This document shows, piece by piece, positions 36,930 to 45,146 of a DNA stretch of 64,000 nt. The DNA is taken from assembly GCA_018818835.1 (NCBI GenBank), contig JAHIRD010000141.1:130608-194607 (forward strand), given 5' to 3'. This stretch comes from Pseudomonadota bacterium (GTDB lineage: Bacteria > Desulfobacterota > Desulfobacteria > Desulfobacterales > Desulfolunaceae). The notes beneath the pieces were generated by a model. That model saw only the letters and a list, made by a program, of their open reading frames with translations, was not told the origin of the DNA and did not search any database. Within the stretch, counting starts at the first letter, position 1. Each line of letters starts with the position of its first letter. A program made the translations under genes and the position numbers.

Positions 36930-37160
36930 TTTCATAAATTTAACCGTAGAGCACACGAAGAGCACTAAGAAATATGCCTCCGGCAGCCAGCTTCCCCGCG
37001 TTCGCGGGGACAAGCTTAAAAAGCTGGCCAAATGGGTCCAGTGATTGAAGACTATGGCAAACAATCCAAAAATATATTTGTCAAACTTTTTAAAAGTTTG
37101 GCTCCCGGCAGGGCCGCCGGAGGCCATTTTTGCGTTCTTAGTTATCGAAAGAAGATGACA
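36930..37160. repeat. decayed repeat region, including REP-like copy 2 (36976-37026)
   Basis: The 51-bp copy is the inverse of the element at 3598-3648, with the GCGAAG core changed to GCGAAC. It is embedded in low-information sequence with GCACACGAAGAGCACTAAG and a short palindrome ACTTTTTAAAAGT at 37084-37096. No gene is convincing here. Confidence 0.7.
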
Positions 37161-37193
37161 AAAAAAAGCCCGGATAATTCATCCGGGCTTTTA
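37160..37193 (-). terminator. rho-independent terminator
   Basis: AGCCCGGAT and ATCCGGGCT pair across 5 bases, followed on the reverse strand by seven T. It ends the transcript of the cyclic-nucleotide-binding protein and perhaps of the whole antiporter operon. Confidence 0.88.
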
Positions 37194-37217
37194 AGTGGTC
37201 AGATTACAGGGGTGAAA

Positions 37218-37697
37218 TCAGTCTCCGAGTTCGTGTATTTCGGGGTGGCTGGTCATGGCCCGTAAAAATTGTTCGGTACGTCTTTGGATACGGCTTCCAA
37301 AGACAATGGCGATGTTTTGCATGATGTAAAATCCCATGGAGTGGTCGTTTTTAAGGAGGTCCATCAGGGCTTCGCCGTTGATGACGATCAGCTCACACTG
37401 GTCAGCACATACGGCATTGGTGCTGTATGTTCCTTCTTTGAATAATGAGGAAAACCCGAAGGACTCGCCAGCGGTGGTGGTTCCTGCGGTTACGGTTATC
37501 TTATCGGAGATGCGCTGCTCAATGAGTACAGTGCCGCGTTTGATCGTAAAAAGATTCTCAACGGCATCGCCTTCCTTGAAAACAAAATCCCGAGCCTCCA
37601 TATGCAGAACCTCCGCAAGGGGAAGAAGTTTATCGAGCATATCATCGGTCAGATTGCCAAATATATTGTTGTTTCTGAAATCTTCCTTAGAGACCAT
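37218..37697 (-). CDS. cyclic-nucleotide-binding domain protein without DNA-binding domain
   Basis: A 159-residue Crp-like sensor domain: FGNLTDDMLDKLLPLAEV, FVFKEGDAVENLFTIKRGTV and GESFGFSSLF, with helices after the beta roll but no helix-turn-helix. It may bind cAMP or another ligand. The start at 37697 has AAAAGGAA upstream and lies 36 bp after the last antiporter subunit, so it may be the last gene of that operon and report on or regulate ion transport (inference). Confidence 0.85.
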   Translation of the reverse strand: MVSKEDFRNNNIFGNLTDDMLDKLLPLAEVLHMEARDFVFKEGDAVENLFTIKRGTVLIEQRISDKITVTAGTTTAGESFGFSSLFKEGTYSTNAVCADQCELIVINGEALMDLLKNDHSMGFYIMQNIAIVFGSRIQRRTEQFLRAMTSHPEIHELGD

Positions 37698-37733
37698 GTT
37701 CAATTCCTTTTATGTTAATTTAAATCCCATATG

Positions 37734-39536
37734 TTATTTCAAGATAAAAAGCGCCACGATAAACAAGGTGGTCACTGCTGCCGTGATGCCCACAGGCAGG
37801 GACCCGGTTGCAAAGGCCTGGTTGACCCTGTCCTTGAATGAAGGCTCCCCCTCTTTGGATGACATCATGCCTTTGAAAGGCAAAAGAACAAGTAGGGCAA
37901 GGGTTGCAGGGGCATTTTTGGCAAAGGTGTTGATCATTGATGTGAGCTTGTTGGCAAAAAGAAAATCACAAACCTTATTTATTGTATTCATGCAGACATC
38001 GGCCAGAGCGTAAAACAGGACGGCCCCTTTTCTGTAAAACCAGTCCGTATCCAGATGTTCGGCACGGATTTCCGACGGGTAGATACCAGAAAGAATAAGG
38101 AGGCAGAAAGCCAGGGCACCGAACATCAAAAGCTGTAATTGTCCCACCACATGGGCGCTGGTATAGGGCACATAATCCACGGGGAAGGGAAGCAGGTTGT
38201 AAAGGGTTTTAAAATCAACGGCCAGATAGATGCATAAAAATGCGGCCATGCCCATGGCGATGAGCATATTTGTCGGTGCTTCTTTGGGTCGAAGGCCCGA
38301 ATCGTGGCCAAAGAACATGAAAAAGGGCACCTTGATACCCGCATGATGGAAAACGCCGGCAGAGGCAAACTGGAAGATAAACCAGACCAAAACCAGATGT
38401 TCGTATCCGGCCGCGCTGATGATCATGGATTTGCTCACAAAACCGCTGAAAAGCGGGAAGGCGGAAATGGAAGCGGCCCCGATGATACAGAAAATGCAGG
38501 TCAGGGGCATGGTCCGGTAAAGACCGCCCAGATCCGTACACCGTGTCTTTCCCGTCATTTCCATGACAGCCCCGGCAGACATGAACAAAAGCGCCTTGTA
38601 GAGAATATGGCAGAAGGCATGGGCCGCAGCCCCGTTGAGGGCCAGCTGGGTGCCGATGCCGATGCCGCAGAGCATGAATCCCACCTGATTGATCAGACTG
38701 TAAGCCAGTACCCTTCGGATGTCGTTTTCAAGAACAGCATAGAAAATCGGCAGTGCGGTCATGGCCGCGCCCAGCCAGATCAGGAGATCCGCTCCCGGAA
38801 ACATGCGTGCCATGACATAGACGGCGCTTTTGGTGGTAAAGGCGCTTAGAAATACAGCCCCGGCAGCCGTGGCTTCGGGGTAGGCATCCTTGAGCCAGCC
38901 GTGAAGGGGAATGACCGCCGCATTTACGGCAACCCCGAAGAAAATGAACCAGGACGCAGGGCCTGTCAGGCCGATATAGGAGAATTGGGTGGTGTGATAG
39001 GTCTGGATATAAAGAACAATGCCGGCAAGAAGGCTCAAGCCACCCACAATGTGGACCATTACGTAGCGGAATGCCGCGGCTTGGGATGCCTTGGTCCTGC
39101 GTGCCAGGATAAGAAAGGTGGAGGCAATGGCCATGATTTCCCAGAAGATGTACAGGGAAAAAAGGTCTCCTGCAAAGGTGACGCCCAGGGCACCCCCGGC
39201 ATAAAAAAGACCGGCCATGTACTGGAGGTCATCATTGACCTTGATGGCGTAGATCAGGGAGATGAAGGTGATGATCATGAAGATGAACCCGAAAATCCGG
39301 CTCAGGGAGTCTATGCGCCCCAAAATGAGATTGTATTCGGGGCCGAAGGTCAGAAGACTGTAGACCCACCGGGAGCCGCCATGGATGTCCACACCGGCCA
39401 CAATGGCAAAACTTACTATGGGAATCAGAAGCATGTATGCGGCTTTGACTTTTCCTTTGAGAAAAGGAACCAGCAAGGCGCCGAAAATGTAGATCAATGA
39501 AGGGGGACAACCGGTTTCTATGAGCGTATGAATCAT
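37734..39536 (-). CDS. Mrp-type antiporter subunit D-like protein (third copy)
   Basis: A 600-residue, roughly 14-16-helix protein of the NuoL/M/N-MrpA/D family. Conserved features are the TM5 glutamate in LYIFWEIMA, PLHGWLKDAY and the TM8 region TTKSAVYVMAR. Where the other two D-like subunits have the key TM7 lysine, this one has GVAVNAAVIPLHGW, an asparagine, so the proton path may be altered. It is the last large gene of the antiporter operon and has a long C-terminal extension with a final membrane helix. Confidence 0.88.
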   Translation of the reverse strand: MIHTLIETGCPPSLIYIFGALLVPFLKGKVKAAYMLLIPIVSFAIVAGVDIHGGSRWVYSLLTFGPEYNLILGRIDSLSRIFGFIFMIITFISLIYAIKVNDDLQYMAGLFYAGGALGVTFAGDLFSLYIFWEIMAIASTFLILARRTKASQAAAFRYVMVHIVGGLSLLAGIVLYIQTYHTTQFSYIGLTGPASWFIFFGVAVNAAVIPLHGWLKDAYPEATAAGAVFLSAFTTKSAVYVMARMFPGADLLIWLGAAMTALPIFYAVLENDIRRVLAYSLINQVGFMLCGIGIGTQLALNGAAAHAFCHILYKALLFMSAGAVMEMTGKTRCTDLGGLYRTMPLTCIFCIIGAASISAFPLFSGFVSKSMIISAAGYEHLVLVWFIFQFASAGVFHHAGIKVPFFMFFGHDSGLRPKEAPTNMLIAMGMAAFLCIYLAVDFKTLYNLLPFPVDYVPYTSAHVVGQLQLLMFGALAFCLLILSGIYPSEIRAEHLDTDWFYRKGAVLFYALADVCMNTINKVCDFLFANKLTSMINTFAKNAPATLALLVLLPFKGMMSSKEGEPSFKDRVNQAFATGSLPVGITAAVTTLFIVALFILK

Positions 39537-39559
39537 GGTTTACCTGACAGATTTATAAG

Positions 39560-39883
39560 TTATTTTTTTTCGTAATAGTCTTCATTCCGTTTAATGGCCA
39601 GACGGAGGACTTTTGCGATGAAAATCAAGGCCACACAGGATACAAAACCGTAGACCGCGTAAAATTCAGGAGCATTGCCCATATGGATGTGATCATGTTT
39701 GTGTACAAAAAAATCGTAGATCAGCAAGGCCACCAGGGACAAATAAAACACCAGAAGAAATCCCTTAACGTTTTTGGGACGGTCAAAGAATGTCAGGGTG
39801 TTTTCCCGGCTGTACCGGACAAGCAGCCAGCACAGGATGAAAAAAACCGTTCCGGATGCCAAAAGAGTGTATATCAGTTTCAT
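39560..39883 (-). CDS. small membrane protein of the antiporter operon
   Basis: Not recognised. It has 107 residues with about three hydrophobic segments (about 3-22, 40-60, 72-95) and a His-rich loop HKHDHIHMG between the second and third. It lies 24-25 bp from each neighbour in the antiporter operon, so it is very likely an accessory subunit or assembly factor of the complex. The histidines could bind metal or sit at a proton entry (speculation). Confidence 0.75.
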   Translation of the reverse strand: MKLIYTLLASGTVFFILCWLLVRYSRENTLTFFDRPKNVKGFLLVFYLSLVALLIYDFFVHKHDHIHMGNAPEFYAVYGFVSCVALIFIAKVLRLAIKRNEDYYEKK

Positions 39884-39907
39884 GTCATCGCCTCATCAGA
39901 CCGGAAA

Positions 39908-40039
39908 TTACAAAAAGTTATAAAAAAGATACCCCAGATAAACACAGGCCACAGCCAACACCCCATAAAAAACGGGTTTGTAACCGGGGACAGCCTCATG
40001 CCCGAGTTCCATCAGTTCCTTGTCAGGATCATGGCTCAT
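39908..40039 (-). CDS. 43-residue single-helix membrane protein of the antiporter operon
   Basis: A very short gene: M-S-H-D-P-D-K-E-L-M-E-L-G-H-E, then a tail helix ending in VACVYLGYLFYNFL and stop. GGAGG lies 6 bases before the ATG at 40039, one base past the stop of the preceding antiporter subunit. The spacing, binding site and conserved-looking hydrophobic helix support a real gene. It resembles in size the tiny subunits of other membrane complexes; function is unknown. Confidence 0.72.
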   Translation of the reverse strand: MSHDPDKELMELGHEAVPGYKPVFYGVLAVACVYLGYLFYNFL

Positions 40040-40040
40040 G

Positions 40041-41519
40041 TCAACCTCCGATCAATGTCTGGGCCGTCATGTGGGCCAGTTTTAAAAAGGGTTGGGGAAA
40101 GAAAAACAAAATCACCGATATGGATGCTGTGATGCAAAGGGGCACCAGGCACCAGGTCGGAACTTCATTCACCGTGTTTTCAAACATGGATTCCTCGTCG
40201 GTGCAGAAAAAGGCCCGGTATACAATGGGCAGAAAATAGGCCGCATTCAAAAGTGAGCTGACCAGAAGCACAAATAAAAAGAACATCTTTCCGGCTTCCA
40301 GGGTTCCCAGCACCAGATACCATTTACTGATAAAGCCTCCGCAGGGCGGAAGACCGATCACCGAGAGGGAGCCGATGAGAAAGCAGGTCATGGTAATGGG
40401 CATGCGTTTTCCAATGCCCACCATGTCGCTGATGTTCTTGATGCCCGATGCGGCAAAAATGGCACCTGCACAGAAGAACAGGGTGATTTTACCAAAGGCG
40501 TGCATGGCAATGTGAAGAATTCCGCCGGTGACAGCCAGGGGAGATAAAAGCGCCACGCCCAGAACAATGTATGACAACTGGCCGATGGTGGAAAAGGCCA
40601 GTCTGCGTTTGAGCCCGTCCTGGGACAGGGCGATCAGGGATGCGGCGATGATGGTAAAGGAGGCAATGTAACAGACCACCGTGTTTAGATCCGTTGAAAG
40701 GAGAAGCTTGGTCCCGAAAACACCGGTGATGACCCGGGCCACACAGAACACCCCGACTTTAACGACGGCAACGGCATGAAGAAGCGCACTGACCGGCGTG
40801 GGAGCCACCATGGCCGCAGGCAGCCAGGAATGGAAGGGCATGATTCCCGCTTTGGCAAATCCGAAAACGAACATCAGAAGCAGGACCAGTAAGGTGCCGT
40901 GGGTAAAATGGCCAGCCATGAAGCCCTGGGGGACAAATTCAAAGGTCCCGGTTTTGATATAAATGAACAGCATGGCCGGAAGCACAAAGGCAATGGACGA
41001 ACCCAGGATGTAGAGGAGGTATTTTCGTCCTGAACTTCGGGCTTCCTGATCCTGGTGGTGGGTGACCAGGGGATAGGTGGCAAAGGACAGCATTTCGTAA
41101 AACAGGTAAAGGGTCAACAGGTTTGCCGAGAATGCCACGCCGATGGTGGCGGACAGGGACATGGCGAAATAGCAATAATAGCGGGTCTGGCTGTGCTCTT
41201 TCAGGGTCCGCATGTACCCGATGGAATAGACCGAGGTGATGATCCAAAGGGGCGAGGATACCAGGGCAAACAAAAGACCAAAGGAATCCACTTTGAGCTT
41301 GATGGCCAGATGGGGCATCACCTCGAAAAGGGTGAATTGGATCTGGGCGCCTTTGAGAACCAGGGGGGCCATGGAGGCAATAATGATGAATTTCAGGATG
41401 GCGGCCACAAAGGTCCAGGCCTCCCTGGTATTATCCGATCTGCTGGAAATCAGGATGGGAATGACGAACAGTGAGACCAGAATCGCTATGAGCGGTTTGG
41501 CAGAGTAAATAATGTCCAT
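40041..41519 (-). CDS. Mrp-type antiporter subunit D-like protein (second copy)
   Basis: A 492-residue, about 14-helix NuoN/MrpD-family protein. It carries the TM5 glutamate (TLYLFYEMLSFATYPL), the TM7 lysine (GFAKAGIMPFHSWLPAAM), and TM8 lysine region HAVAVVKVGVFCVAR, so it has the residues for proton or sodium-linked antiport. It lies 3 bp after the first D subunit. Confidence 0.92.
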   Translation of the reverse strand: MDIIYSAKPLIAILVSLFVIPILISSRSDNTREAWTFVAAILKFIIIASMAPLVLKGAQIQFTLFEVMPHLAIKLKVDSFGLLFALVSSPLWIITSVYSIGYMRTLKEHSQTRYYCYFAMSLSATIGVAFSANLLTLYLFYEMLSFATYPLVTHHQDQEARSSGRKYLLYILGSSIAFVLPAMLFIYIKTGTFEFVPQGFMAGHFTHGTLLVLLLMFVFGFAKAGIMPFHSWLPAAMVAPTPVSALLHAVAVVKVGVFCVARVITGVFGTKLLLSTDLNTVVCYIASFTIIAASLIALSQDGLKRRLAFSTIGQLSYIVLGVALLSPLAVTGGILHIAMHAFGKITLFFCAGAIFAASGIKNISDMVGIGKRMPITMTCFLIGSLSVIGLPPCGGFISKWYLVLGTLEAGKMFFLFVLLVSSLLNAAYFLPIVYRAFFCTDEESMFENTVNEVPTWCLVPLCITASISVILFFFPQPFLKLAHMTAQTLIGG

Positions 41520-41522
41520 AAT

Positions 41523-43019
41523 TTATACGATCCCTGCCGGTATGGCGGATTGAATGATTTTTGTCACAATGTCACCTGAGTAAATACCGAGTACGATGAG
41601 AGCTGCCGCCACGACCAGAAGGGGGACCACCATGGACAGGGGGGCCTCGTTCACGGTTTCCGAATGACCGTGATGGTGATGGTCATGGGGGTCGGCAAAG
41701 GGCTCAAAATGGGCGATTTCAAAGATCCTGAAAAACAGAACCGCATTGACCAGACTGCTGAACAGAAGGGCTGCCACAAAGCCGTATTGACCGGCTTCCA
41801 TGCCCCCTGTGATCAGATACCATTTGGAAAAAAAACCGCAGGTGGGCGGGATACCGATGACGGCCAGAGCCCCGGCCCCGAAACCGATCATGGTCACGGG
41901 CATTTTCCGGAACAGCCCTTTCATGGACGCAAAGGAGTCGTCTTTGAGCTTATAGCTGATGGCACCGGCTGCCATGAACAGGCATAAGGTCATGGCGGCA
42001 TCGTTGATGATATGAAGGGTGGCACCGGTTATGCCCATGCGGTTTCCAAGAAAGAATCCCCCTACCATGTAGCCCACTTCGGCCACAATGATGTAGGTGA
42101 GCATTTTGAGCAGGCTTTTCTGGGCCAGGGCAAGAAGGGAACCCATGACAATGGCGGCAATGGCCACCCAGACAATGGCCTTACTCATATGGAGGGTATT
42201 GAATATGTATGCCGGCGTAAACACATAGAGCCCCACACGGATCATGGCGTAAATCATGACCTTGGTGGTCAAGGGGGCGATGACGCCTGTGGCTGCGGTG
42301 GATGAGAAGCTGTAGGCATTGGGCAGCCAGCCGTGCATGGGAAAGAGGGCCATTTTGATGAACAGCCCTGTCATGCAGATGATAAAGGCAAAAAGGACCA
42401 TGGAATTGTCTGCCATCTGGGGCATGAACCGGGCAAGATCCGCCATGTTCAAGGTCCCTGTGGCGATGTACAGGTAACCCACGCCCAGCAGGTAAAAGGA
42501 GGCCCCGATGGTACCGATGAACAGATAGTTGAGGCTGGCAAGGGGGGCACGGTCATTCCCAAGGCCGATCAGGGAATAGCCGGTCAGGGCGGCGATTTCC
42601 AGAAGAACGTACAGGTTGAACGCATCTCCGGTGGCCACGATGCCGATCATCCCGGTGGTGAACAGGATATAAAGGGAATAAAAGGCGCCGGTTTTCCCGG
42701 GAAAGCTTTCTTCGACGCTTTTTCGGGCTGAAATAAGATTGAGAATGGCCACGGATGTGATCACAACCAGAATGGGTGAAGACAGGTAGTCAATCACATA
42801 GACGATACCCATGGGAGCGTTCCAGCCGCCCATGGTATAGGTCACGGGGCCATGGGCGATCACCTCCATGAGGACACCGATGGACGCGGCCAGAGACAGG
42901 GCAAGCCCGGAAAAGGTCAAGGGTAAGCATAGCCTTGGACTGATCCAGGATGCCATGGCGACCACAAGGGCTGTGAGAAGCGGAACAATGATGAGAAGTG
43001 CTGGAAGCTGCTGAACCAT
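41523..43019 (-). CDS. mrpD: Na+/H+ antiporter subunit D (first copy)
   Basis: A 498-residue MrpD/MnhD-like protein of about 14 helices with the TM5 glutamate (NLYVLLEIAALTGYSLIG), TM7 lysine (GLFIKMALFPMHGWLPNAYSF) and TM8 lysine (PLTTKVMIYAMIRVG). MrpD exchanges sodium and protons across the membrane as part of a large Mrp complex. A His-rich stretch DHHHHGHSE lies near the C-terminus. It overlaps subunit C by 1 base (TAATG). Confidence 0.93.
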   Translation of the reverse strand: MVQQLPALLIIVPLLTALVVAMASWISPRLCLPLTFSGLALSLAASIGVLMEVIAHGPVTYTMGGWNAPMGIVYVIDYLSSPILVVITSVAILNLISARKSVEESFPGKTGAFYSLYILFTTGMIGIVATGDAFNLYVLLEIAALTGYSLIGLGNDRAPLASLNYLFIGTIGASFYLLGVGYLYIATGTLNMADLARFMPQMADNSMVLFAFIICMTGLFIKMALFPMHGWLPNAYSFSSTAATGVIAPLTTKVMIYAMIRVGLYVFTPAYIFNTLHMSKAIVWVAIAAIVMGSLLALAQKSLLKMLTYIIVAEVGYMVGGFFLGNRMGITGATLHIINDAAMTLCLFMAAGAISYKLKDDSFASMKGLFRKMPVTMIGFGAGALAVIGIPPTCGFFSKWYLITGGMEAGQYGFVAALLFSSLVNAVLFFRIFEIAHFEPFADPHDHHHHGHSETVNEAPLSMVVPLLVVAAALIVLGIYSGDIVTKIIQSAIPAGIV

Positions 43020-43420
43020 TATTTTCCTGCCTGAATTCTTATCTGGGAATTAATGTCATCTTCCTCAAGGGTTCCATACTGGCGGTATACCTTGATGGCC
43101 AGGGCCAGAGCAACGCCAAGAGTGGCCACGGAAACAACGATGGCCGTCAGCATGAGAACATGGGGAAGGGGGTTGATGTAGTCGGTGGCGTGGATCACGG
43201 AATGGGCGCCATGGCCATGCTCGACAATGGGAATGGCTTTTCCGGTTTTATATGCGGTGGATACATAAAAAAGAATGATGGACGTCTGGAATATACTCAT
43301 ACCGATGATTTTTTTGACCAGATTGTTCTTGGCAATCAAGGCGTAGAGTCCGATCATCATCAGAATAATATAAGCAATATAATTGAATTTGGCGCCGATC
43401 ATGTGAATGAGGTTTTCCAT
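43019..43420 (-). CDS. mrpC: Na+/H+ antiporter subunit C (NuoK-like)
   Basis: A 133-residue, three-helix NuoK/MrpC-like subunit (YIILMMIGLYALIAKNNLVKKIIGMSIFQTSIILFYV and HVLMLTAIVVSVATLGVALALAIKVY). It contributes to the proton channel of Mrp complexes. A linker of about 25 residues between helices 2 and 3 contains VEHGHGAHSV. It starts 2 bp after the MbhE-MnhB fusion stop. Confidence 0.92.
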   Translation of the reverse strand: MENLIHMIGAKFNYIAYIILMMIGLYALIAKNNLVKKIIGMSIFQTSIILFYVSTAYKTGKAIPIVEHGHGAHSVIHATDYINPLPHVLMLTAIVVSVATLGVALALAIKVYRQYGTLEEDDINSQIRIQAGK

Positions 43421-43421
43421 A

Positions 43422-44255
43422 TCAAAGCCCCTCGTCGTGTTTTCCTGCCGAAGACAGGTTGTAGTAAATCCAGATCATGACGGCCATGACGGCAAATGCC
43501 ACGCCGATTTCGACACAGAGAATCCCATGGGACCGGGCCATGGCTGCGGTGCTCCTGAAAATGGGGGCCAGGGCTTTGTAGTTGAGAAAATGGGCTCCCA
43601 GAAGAAGGCATAAAAAACCGGTTCCTGCATAGAGCAAAACGCCCAGTGCGCCCAGAATAGCCGATGTCTTTTCATTGAAGCGTTTGATGGATCGTCTCAA
43701 GTCGTTTGAAATGGCAAAGAGTATAATGGATGAGCCCAGGAGAACCCCGCCCTGGAATCCGCCGCCGGGGCTGTGATGGCCATGGGCAACCACATACAGG
43801 GCAAAAAGCTGGATAAAGGCAATGACCAGGCGGCAGGTGTTCTTGATGATCAGGGAGTCCGGAGCCCAGAGAGAATCAATGCGCATGAACACCTTCGATC
43901 CCTCGGCAGGGAGTTTGCCGCCTTCCTCAATCCGCAAGGTGATGCCGGTGGGTGTGTGGCGGTAGAACCGTGCGGGGGGGTTTTGGCTTTCCTTGCGTCT
44001 GAGCAGGAAAAAACAGGCCAGGCCCGCCGTGAACACCACGGTGGTTTCATACATGGTATCATACCCCCTGTAGTCGGCAAGAACCGTGGTCACGATGTTG
44101 GGGACATTGGCATCTTCAATGGTATGTTCAATAAAATAGGGCGACAGATAGGTGCTTGCCGGAGAAGTGCCATCCCCGAAATCAGGGAAATCCATGGCAT
44201 AGAAAATCAGAAGCGCTCCGCAAATGATGACTGTGACAAGTCCTGTGATTTTCAA
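43422..44255 (-). CDS. fused MbhE-like and MnhB-like antiporter subunit
   Basis: A 277-residue membrane protein. The N-terminal part (1-90, TVIICGALLIFYAMDFPDFGD, TVLADYRGYDTMYETTVVFTAG) matches MbhE, the C-terminal tail of MrpA. The C-terminal part (about 145-275, RLVIAFIQLFALYVVAHGHHSPGGGFQGGVLLGSSI) matches MnhB/MrpB. The start is a TTG at 44255 that overlaps the TGA of the previous gene (TTGA), with AAGGAGGA 8 bases upstream. The MbhE and B parts are usually separate or attached to MrpA. Confidence 0.87.
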   Translation of the reverse strand: MKITGLVTVIICGALLIFYAMDFPDFGDGTSPASTYLSPYFIEHTIEDANVPNIVTTVLADYRGYDTMYETTVVFTAGLACFFLLRRKESQNPPARFYRHTPTGITLRIEEGGKLPAEGSKVFMRIDSLWAPDSLIIKNTCRLVIAFIQLFALYVVAHGHHSPGGGFQGGVLLGSSIILFAISNDLRRSIKRFNEKTSAILGALGVLLYAGTGFLCLLLGAHFLNYKALAPIFRSTAAMARSHGILCVEIGVAFAVMAVMIWIYYNLSSAGKHDEGL

Positions 44256-44497
44256 TCTTTGGTCCTCCTTGTGGTATGGAATACCGCGGCCACACAAAAG
44301 ACCGTGCTGACTCCGGCACCCACCGTGGCTTCGGTAAAGGCCACGTCCACGGCTCCCATGACTGCCCAGGACAGGCACATGAGGAAGCTGTATGCGCTGA
44401 ATACAATAGCTGCGCCCAGAAGGTCCTTGACGGAAATGGCGGCAATGCCGCTGACCACAACCAGGCTGAGTATGATCATATCAATGGGCAGGCTCAT
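44252..44497 (-). CDS. MbhD-like antiporter subunit (DUF4040)
   Basis: An 81-residue, two- to three-helix protein matching the MbhD/DUF4040 segment found inside MrpA: ISVKDLLGAAIVFSAYSFLMCLSWAVMGAVDVAFTEATVGAG. Together with the next gene it replaces the C-terminal half of MrpA. It overlaps subunit G by 4 bp. Confidence 0.9.
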   Translation of the reverse strand: MSLPIDMIILSLVVVSGIAAISVKDLLGAAIVFSAYSFLMCLSWAVMGAVDVAFTEATVGAGVSTVFCVAAVFHTTRRTKD

Positions 44498-44853
44498 TTG
44501 CTTTGTGGATTCCTTTTCTTGGTCCAGGGTTTAAGCCCGGCTCTCATGCCTGCATCAATGATGGCATGGGTGGCTGTGGGGCTGGTGATATAAACGAATA
44601 CGACGATCAGAGCGATTTTCAGGCTGTTCAGGACGGATGCAAGGCAAAGGCCCCCGTCAAACAGGGTGAACAGGGCCAGTCCGGACATGGAAAGAAGGAG
44701 GCCCATGCTGTCGATCATTCCCGCCGGATGAAGACGGGAATAGAAATCCGGAAAGCGGATGATGCCGATGGCTCCGGCAAGGAAGAAGAACAGGCCAATG
44801 GCAAGCAGCCCGCCAACGATGATGGTCATGATGTCAATCTCCATAAAGGGCAT
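44494..44853 (-). CDS. mrpG: Na+/H+ antiporter subunit G
   Basis: A 119-residue, three-helix MrpG/MnhG protein: FFFLAGAIGIIRFPDFYSRLHPAGMIDSMG and SLKIALIVVFVYITSPTATHAIIDA are the family signatures. It is needed for assembly of the complex. It starts 3 bp after subunit F. Confidence 0.93.
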   Translation of the reverse strand: MPFMEIDIMTIIVGGLLAIGLFFFLAGAIGIIRFPDFYSRLHPAGMIDSMGLLLSMSGLALFTLFDGGLCLASVLNSLKIALIVVFVYITSPTATHAIIDAGMRAGLKPWTKKRNPQSK

Positions 44854-44856
44854 CTC

Positions 44857-45144
44857 CTAATAATCATTGGACTCGTCAGACAGTCCCTTTCGTTTGTGAA
44901 AATACCGTGCAGAGGCCAGGACCGCGATGAAATTCAAAAGGGCATAGGCCAGGGCAATGTCGATGAACATGTCGACTTTCTTATAAAGAACGCCGATGAT
45001 GATCAAAAGGACCGTGGTTTCACTGCCAATGGCGTTAACCCCGATCAACCGGTCAAGGATGGTGGGCCCCACCAGGGTCCGGTAAAGGGACAGGGCCATG
45101 ATGAGAGCAAGAGCAATGCCGGAATACAAGATAACCTGTTCCAT
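44857..45144 (-). CDS. mrpF: Na+/H+ antiporter subunit F
   Basis: A 95-residue, three-helix MrpF/MnhF protein (LYRTLVGPTILDRLIGVNAIGSETTVLLIIIG, MFIDIALAYALLNFIAVLASARYF). It lies 2 bp after subunit E. Confidence 0.93.
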   Translation of the reverse strand: MEQVILYSGIALALIMALSLYRTLVGPTILDRLIGVNAIGSETTVLLIIIGVLYKKVDMFIDIALAYALLNFIAVLASARYFHKRKGLSDESNDY

Positions 45145-45146
45145 AG

